64,000 nt of DNA from CAZXSK01 sp964642855 (GTDB lineage: Bacteria > Planctomycetota > Phycisphaerae > SM23-33). Under the pieces are notes generated by a model that was not told the DNA's origin, made no database searches, and was given only the letters and a program-made list of their open reading frames with translations. Position numbers and translations under genes: made by a program. Positions 61,001 through 64,000 of this stretch are shown here, one piece after another. Numbering within the stretch: position 1 is the stretch's first letter; each line of letters starts with the position of its first letter. The DNA is taken from NCBI GenBank assembly GCA_964642855.1, contig CAZXSK010000002.1, positions 52,844-116,843 of the forward strand. The letters run 5' to 3'.

Positions 61001-64000
61001 GTCGACGATCCACAAGCCTCGCTCACCGCCCTGGATAGTAACATTTGCGAGAACGACGTTATCGGAATCGTTGATTTCTAGCGACTGACCATCGACAGTG
61101 ATATCCTGGACGACAATAGAATCCGCCACGATGTCAACCTTGCCGTTGACGATCGTCGTGGCTTCATCTTGCCCGTCGATCGTAACCCGCTTGTCGACAT
61201 TCAACGTGTTGTCGTACGTACCGGCTGCAACGTGGATCGTGTCGCCGTCGGCAGAAAGTTCGATCGCCCGCTGGATGTCCGCCTCGGTGTTGAGGGTTGG
61301 CGCCCAGCTGTTGGGCGTGACGTACAGGTGGCCGGCGTTCCACGTCACCAGGCCCGCACCGTAGGTCGGATCGATGTAGTCGATGCCATGTCCGACGCGG
61401 TCCTCGATGGCGAAGTTGTTGGCCAGAATCGACTGGTCGAGAGCAACGCCCGTAGTCAGGTCGCCGTCCAGGAACGTAGCACCGGTGGCGTCGATATCGG
61501 CCAGGCTGGCGACCAGATCATAGTCGTGCGTGCTGGCAAACGTGGTGGTACCCAGGTCGATCTCGCTGCCGAGAACGTCCCACATCGCCAGGCCGTAGGT
61601 CGCGTTGGCGTCGATCTCGACGTTGCTGAAGCTCAGTGAGCTCGCATCGAGATAGGTCTGCAGCACCATGCCGTAGCGGACGGCGTCGCCGGTGATGCTC
61701 ACGTCGGTCAGGGCGATGTTGCCCGCCGCTGCGGTGGGCGTTTCGTCGCCGCCGCCGATCTGCGTGCCGCGGATCTGCAGGCCGTAGTCGGCGTCGTCCA
61801 CGACGATGTCGACGTTGGTCAGTGTTGCGTCGCCGGTGAAGTCGTAGAGCGTGACCTCGCCATATCCACTGCCGGTCGGCTGCCCCGTCGCGTTGCCGCT
61901 GAAGGTCGTGTCGGAGATCTCGACGTCCCCGCCGCCAAAGAGGATCAAGCCGTGATGCGTGTTGTCGCTGATCGTGCTCGCGGCGACACTGACACTGCCC
62001 CCAGCGACGTGGATGCCGTCCCGGTTCCCGGCAATGTTGGCTCCGCCAATGGAAGCATCGCCGCCGGTTACCCAGACGCCCCGGTTGCCGTTGGTGAGCT
62101 GGCCCGCAATGCCCACCGTTCCGCCATCGACCTGCACGGCTGCGACGGTCGCCCCGTCAATGCTCTCGTCGACATCGACATCGCCACTGTGAACCAGCAC
62201 GCCGGTTGTCGTGTTCGTGTAGCTGTTGCCGGAAACCGTCACTCGCTCGGTGACGTTACCATGGGTGTCGATCGAGACGGCCGCCTCGGTGTTGCCGTCG
62301 AAGGCGTTGCCGGAGATCTCCAGGTCAGCCGCCTTGATGTTGATCCCGTACCGACTGGAATCCGAGATGGTATTACCACTGATGTCGATGAAGGAACTGT
62401 CGCCCCAGATGCTCACGCCGTCCTTGTTGTTGGCGAGGACGTTGGAGGAGATCGTTGCGTTGGTCCAGCCACTGCCTCCGATGGCGCGGGTCACGAATCC
62501 GTCGAGTTCGTTGCCGGAGATTACCACGCCGTCGATGGCGGTCATGTAAATGCCCGACATGTCCGCCTGCGGCGACGTACCCAGGCCGATGACGTTATCC
62601 GTGACCTGCGTATTCGTAGACGCTCCGGGCTGGGCGACGATCCCGCCCTTGTTGATGGCCATCGCGTTCTGATCGACGACGAGTCCGTCTCCACCCTTGT
62701 ACACCACGCCGTACGTGCCACTGATGATGTTGTTAGCGACGGTGATATCGTCCGCCCAGATCCGCAGGACCGACGTGTCGGCGGTAGTGTTCGTCGGATC
62801 GCCTTCCAAAGTGAACCCGTCGATGGTCGAACCTGCGCCTGCACTACCGACCTCGATCAGGACATCCGGATTCGGCGTGGACAGGCCGGACTCCGTGATG
62901 ATCGTCTCCTGGCCGGTCCGTCCGCGGGCGTCCACACCAGCCTGGGCGCCAAGCAGGTTCACCTGCTTGTTAAGGTTCAGTCTCTCGGCGTACGTGCCGT
63001 CGTTGACATGCACCGTGCTGCCATCGACCCGGTCGATGGCTTCCTGGATGCGCCCGGTTGTCCCCGTCTGGCTGCCTTCATCCGTCACGTGCAGCGTCGA
63101 GAAGTCGCCCTGGAAGCCCGCTGTCGCTGCGTCGGCGTCGCCACTGGACAGGTACGGCGTGATGTCCACGTCGCCATCGATCATCGAGGCTACCGTCGCC
63201 TCGTCGGTGCTGCCGAACCAGTTGCCCGAAGCGTCCACCTGCGGTGCCGTCGAAACAATCGCCGTGTCGTTGCCCGACAGGTCATTCTCGAAGATCGTCA
63301 CGTCGCTGGTGTCCGTCTCGTTGTAGCCGACGTACACGCCCGTGCTGTTGCCCGTGATGAAGTTGCTGTGGATCTCCGCTGCGGTCCCGCCTCCGAAGTA
63401 CGTCGACACGATTATGCCCGCCGACGTCGATCCGTCGCTGCTGGCCACGCCGTAGTTGTTCGTGATCGTGTTGTCGAAGACATCGACCGTTGCCCCCGCG
63501 CTGATGTCCAACGCATAGTCCAGCCAGTCACCGGCGCCCTTGCCGGTGTAGGTGTTGCCGCTGAACACGCTGCCTGCTACCCCCGCACCGTAATACAGCA
63601 CGCCGATGCGGCCAATGTTGTCGAACGTCGAATCCGTCACGTCCAGCGCGCCATCGCCGAAAGCTGCAATCGCCACGCCCGAGTAGGTCGGACCCGACTC
63701 GTTGAACAGAATGTTCTCGAACGCAACGTCGCTGACGCTGCCCGAACCCTTCTGGCGGATCGCCTGGTACACCAGCTGTCCGCTGCCGTCCAGCGTCACG
63801 CCCGACACGTCAAACGTCACACCCGATTCCACCAGGAACCAGCCACGACTGTCGCCGCTGCTGCCCGTATCGAAGCTCAGGCCAAGCGTCGTCGTCGCCC
63901 GATTCTCACCCGTCAACGCCACGTCCTTGTCAATCACGATCTGACCGGCCGTCGTGTACGAACCCGACAGCACCAACACCTCGCCGCCCGAAGAGACGGC
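52004..64000 (-). CDS. giant secreted beta-helix / PKD / cohesin-dockerin surface protein (5' end beyond window)
   Basis: At least 3998 residues, open to the right edge, so the N-terminus and signal are missing. From about 64000 to 56330 it is parallel beta-helix repeats (GRIQEAIDRV, VHVHAGTYAESITIDKALQL and many GNTI/DNTI turns), as in NosD/pectate-lyase-like adhesins. About 56330-54000 holds five to six PKD/Ig-like units (TPTVSIDGAPASSPEGT, ITHTYADDDPDTGTA, YEVTLTVTDDDTG). About 54000-53650 is an SbsA-like Ig domain. The end has cohesin-like and dockerin-like modules alternating: cohesin about 53620-53270, dockerin about 53230-53040 (GDADGDAIYTGYDAALISR), cohesin about 52990-52590, dockerin about 52580-52410 (GDANLDGKVSFLEAARAV). 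A short helical tail follows. Likely a cell-surface adhesin or scaffold. Confidence 0.9.
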   Translation of the reverse strand, partial: AVSSGGEVLVLSGSYTTAGQIVIDKDVALTGENRATTTLGLSFDTGSSGDSRGWFLVESGVTFDVSGVTLDGSGQLVYQAIRQKGSGSVSDVAFENILFNESGPTYSGVAIAAFGDGALDVTDSTFDNIGRIGVLYYGAGVAGSVFSGNTYTGKGAGDWLDYALDISAGATVDVFDNTITNNYGVASSDGSTSAGIIVSTYFGGGTAAEIHSNFITGNSTGVYVGYNETDTSDVTIFENDLSGNDTAIVSTAPQVDASGNWFGSTDEATVASMIDGDVDITPYLSSGDADAATAGFQGDFSTLHVTDEGSQTGTTGRIQEAIDRVDGSTVHVNDGTYAERLNLNKQVNLLGAQAGVDARGRTGQETIITESGLSTPNPDVLIEVGSAGAGSTIDGFTLEGDPTNTTADTSVLRIWADDITVANNIISGTYGVVYKGGDGLVVDQNAMAINKGGIVAQPGASTNTQVTDNVIGLGTSPQADMSGIYMTAIDGVVISGNELDGFVTRAIGGSGWTNATISSNVLANNKDGVSIWGDSSFIDISGNTISDSSRYGINIKAADLEISGNAFDGNTEAAVSIDTHGNVTERVTVSGNSYTNTTTGVLVHSGDVDVDESIDGATVAAVQVDGGTVGIAGQLTNGNRGVWVTGGDASIGGANIAGNRDGIHVAGGSVSVAASTISDNTHHGLILFGGGDVEISDTTFSGNATGQPTGSGYGEVTLYDFTGDATLTNVDIVVDDADYGLQIRGTQIGGGDETPTAAAGNIALTDVSITGDAVRYGMVLQTYLDASSLSFSNVEIDANATYGLAMWDVLGSEIDLGTTTFASTHDYDLVASLADIDATGATFLDGDLTTGVALDQSILANNFAIEDRVGHGIDYIDPTYGAGLVTWNAGHLYVTPNSWAPTLNTEADIQRAIELSADGDTIHVAAGTYDNTLNVDKRVTIDGQDEATTIVNGKVDIVADSIVVQDITVDGQSLEINDSDNVVLANVTIQGGERGLWIVDSTGGAFTDVTAQNIARAAGDPIGVYVNGEGSHEFTGLEIDGMATTGGFARGLYLSSTSDNTFLDTSIENVQAGEHSVYGIYAVASTDNTFTNTVIDSITGLASAQNQAWGALFQVSSGNDFTNTTISNLSATHQVAAIAQLYEQTNNTFDGLVIHDLEAVAGYGGPSLVAGIASQPLPPPNPTSSGHVYTDVSISNLHGVSDSVVRGVYLKNTTDIELENVDVDLSATSGVAEISGFYLLTSSGTRILNGSSATGAEVGVSVEGGNVLVQNTDLTGNDVGVQVSGGATVDLGGGALGSAGNNDLSGYTGGAGNYAVENLNTAADSQPDVAAENNNWGPIASASAIEGVVYDDTDDPALTQVIYTNPQNLSTTPSATVYVDDDWAGMYAFGETFDHDADAGTADLTWGQDAFAVIQDGVNAVVDGGQVYVLAGTYTANGQTLAIIDKALTLTGSGQGDDDTVDTILAGGSYGAGQDTTGVGIAWPRAILIQSDNVTIEGLRIRDFMGDQVNVGGYGIVARAQDSWGVSDLTLDSITVQDVTFHDVTYGVRGQDTTGLTVQDTTFGLTTYTPLDGGYAFYLSGTAAQGSSGTVVRDNVVDGSSIWVTATTDALIEGNTVTDANYNGIWLGQQFAAGTSSSGTVRGNVVSGTQEGGIVIWNRDNESVGAISVTDNVVTNAGNPGWNPNGGIAVYSVDSTSLEILRNEVSGTGSTGLNVMNSTLDDVTIEGNSFTGSAMQGALFTNVDFADVVFTNNVLEDGLVISGGTGDLQAGGNWWGSNDEADVKAAANGGVRVDYTPWLDASTDTDGGAVGFAGDFSMLHVDDDSLQLGTSGRIQEAIDRVTNSTVHVHAGTYAESITIDKALQLLGDGAGSTTLDASGLNGAVVIASSDVTVDGFEIVGDGSTKYGVYVNGGDAGLDSIAITNNDIHGMSLANSTATPGSPDVYMSYGILSDSKGGSQWGRLTDLTITGNSIHDIGDGVTSGGYGLNLYDVDGATISGNAFANLATSSDLEGTAVSVSYAGVGSSSNPLNGIAGVSQNVSISGNTYDGLANGISLISDASSSVTEDVADFTNVTRMVANGGDDSSLATVNLTGQYAVTNDLVLPLLQQQWLDYANHDATDGYYDTIQGAIDNSASGATVDVTAGNFNEAVTISQSLTLQGAGAGVTTIDGTGLENQNGVRLNNVDGNVTVDGFTIEGAFNSSTNRAYQVVIAGGTAGSTFTVSNNEINAVGSVAANADYGVIAQNGEATVNVTGNTISDANWHGVMYEKWAGATETSFNTFNVYAGDPWATATLHMNYAHNGQSGNVTTLQSVHDNVINGQGGSGVVLISGLPYGYNSGSDGVFSSVLIADNVMTDIGGKGVQLEADSDTSGFQNVTIRDNDISAAASSSTTMRGVRLLAGLVNANVSIEDNTITGFDQGVYQGGSFGQPVYASGTVIDGNTFDDNTVAVNVDGGQAMFQGNELAGNTIGLLVSGGAIVDAGGGTLGSTGGNDFSGYVASSDAEGAIVVGSDDGGLVGPQGQPADIAAKGNTFTAPVEDVIYHDADDNNLAFVDYADLAGLSIADLSATPIDEGDSVTLTGSFTNDPQAHTVEIAWGDGLTDTIDLVQGDFDFSITHTYADDDPDTGTASDVLPISVTVTEAIVGGASATASTSVTVNNTAPTVAILGAPATSPEGTQIDLTADVSDLGTDTLTYAWTVTKDGDPYASGVADALSFTPDDNGTYEVTLTVTDDDTGQTTVTETIAVTNVTPGNLGLTVDASVDENGVVTLDGSFTDPGDADTHTVTIVWNDGDSSTISLTGGERTFSTTHQYLDDGVSGTASDVYSIDVTVADDDTDQTVASTSTTVSNVDPVLSNVELDSYAIDEGDAVTLTGDLSDVGTLDTFTLVIDWGDGHVTTDTPTAGAFSYTHTYADDDPTGTSGDDYTVTVTVTDDDTGSDVDSKVVSVANVTPTVSIDGAPASSPEGTPITLNSTVTDPGTDTFSYAWQVLKDSLLYQTGSDPSLTFTPDDNASYEVTLTVTDDDTDVASDTVTITVTDVTPTIDLTGDAEVDEGSAYSLTLDNLVDPGDDPVDLVRVLWGDSTASTVFDPSTHPLPQTVTHVYDDGPASRTITVEVISEGNSYVAGTKSVQVNNVAPTAMPLTGGAVNEGEDGLVELLLADDASSADEAAGFTYSYDFNQDGDFADAGEAAGVAASSRVIPGSYLSDDPSQDVDVYIHDKDGGTTKYTATITVNNVAPVVDAGADMMAFASQAFTKAVSFTDPGDDADWTVSVDWDGDSVVDETFTTPSRSFDLTHTYSPSTTPANYTVTVTVDDGDTGIASDSFDVTVVENTFRVTGFQQNASGFDVTFNRSADLDILNLYDGRDASVDLPDLSLVRNGSETIDGSMVWDAASNTLAFVKTGGVLEDGSYQLTLSSRSDGFADTAGALLDGDTDYVAGGDYVTSFSVANGAARAVYLPDFARGAGQDVDIPATGQYLPLRLDNATGVTAIDVDIVCDPSLLVLNNAIKASGLPADWTVTQNLIPGGRLKLTLSGTTPLSGTDVDLVRINASVPSTAEYGDSQAIRLENLRINEDLIPSVADSAIHKAMYLGDADGDAIYTGYDAALISRTVVNLDSGFDASDWTDPLIVGDTTGDGTLSGQDASLTAQKAALMSVPQIPDLPGIVVTPITSGVDPELSIPDAIIAAPGSEVTVPLNITVEAGAEVISATADVFYDSTVLSIEASDVTLGSFWSTDWSLTANVVEAGHLRLVFYAVDGQSPTGTGEIAQMTFTVDASAPEGLTTLDVQPVAGNDGLTWTEDDGSVDVAAPGDANLDGKVSFLEAARAVAQIGKTPATWADGDIDNDGIVEVSDADEVVASYVAGQTPPPSAASLEDTPMAPLSATVVAPSVETTAEADLTTGVDEPAGRQIRKRDRISDSAMGPHADGSTIRTRARSDAESYLQTALDRAAAGTQQRMMGVSSSTMTTGRMISPAVSELLSELDENHLVVNVLDELL
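58345..63235 (-). repeat. duplicated ~330-bp module within the giant gene (about 58345-58690 and 62920-63235)
   Basis: Two distant copies encode the same order: NW(W/F)GS(N/T)DEA, then YTPWLD/ITPYLS, GF(A/Q)GDFS(M/T)LHV, (S/T)GRIQEAIDRV and STVHVxxGTYAE. DNA similarity is also visible (GATGGCTTCCTGGAT in both). It marks repeated beta-helix building blocks. Confidence 0.7.

Noticed and set aside
58345..63235. CRISPR-like or mobile repeats in the giant gene
   Set aside because: The repeats are long, coding, in frame and explained by beta-helix modules.
1..64000. tRNA or rRNA genes
   Set aside because: No T-loop GGTTCRANNCC with matching acceptor stem outside coding sequence, and no rRNA core sequences, were found by eye.

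Overview
The window looks like a piece of a high-GC planctomycete genome, most likely class Phycisphaerae. The evidence is five secreted proteins ending in a PEP-CTERM sorting signal, dockerin and cohesin modules, a LacI/AraC (XylR-type) regulator, a BamB-like beta-propeller protein and a giant beta-helix/PKD surface protein. Three runs of exactly 100 N (10862-10961, 20000-20099, 24381-24480) mark it as a draft scaffold, and all three fall inside genes. The Orange-Protein-type cluster points to anaerobic or microaerobic life. This taxonomic call rests on gene content only.

Layout. 1-13.9 kb: a periplasmic helical protein; a fusion of histidine kinase, CoA-disulfide-reductase-like and rhodanese domains; a beta-propeller protein; a XylR-type regulator; three PEP-CTERM proteins (two of them SGNH esterase-like); an FKBP; a zinc-ribbon membrane protein; an ECF sigma / anti-sigma / PDZ operon; and a fourth PEP-CTERM protein. 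14.1-18.5 kb: a phage-like module in which an S24 (CI/LexA-like) repressor diverges from an operon of a two-HTH protein, an ABC ATPase-GNAT fusion (COG2401 type) and a terminase large subunit. A palindromic operator lies inside the promoter of that operon. 18.5-27 kb: a multi-PAS hybrid kinase, glycosyltransferase, DeoC, a membrane protein, a dockerin-bearing PEP-CTERM protein and a fucose/arabinose-isomerase-family protein. 27-33.3 kb: a GH94 phosphorylase and a TRAP transporter with a universal stress protein.

33.3-41.9 kb: a structured, probably noncoding region just before 5-formyl-THF cyclo-ligase; an L,D-transpeptidase; a transglutaminase-like protein; the phosphoesterase and polymerase parts of LigD as separate genes without ligase or Ku; and a GH65-type phosphorylase carrying a degenerate HAD domain. 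41.9-51.9 kb: an Orange Protein (ORP) type cluster. Two MinD/ferredoxin ATPases, a DUF5320-like protein, a zinc ribbon and a NifX/ORP protein run leftward. A sigma54 activator with a cysteine-rich PAS domain, ORP, an Mrp-ORP fusion, a hotdog thioesterase, a MoxR AAA+ ATPase and a VWA protein run rightward. Sigma54-type promoters and two matching TGCA-N3-TGCA palindromes suggest that the activator drives both arms. 52.0-64.0 kb: one giant surface protein on the minus strand, cut by the right edge.

The most promising leads are the repressor-controlled terminase/ABC-GNAT module, the ORP cluster extended with a MoxR-VWA pair, the kinase-CoADR-rhodanese fusion and the structured RNA at 33.3-33.65 kb. 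All family assignments come from reading motifs; no database search was run.
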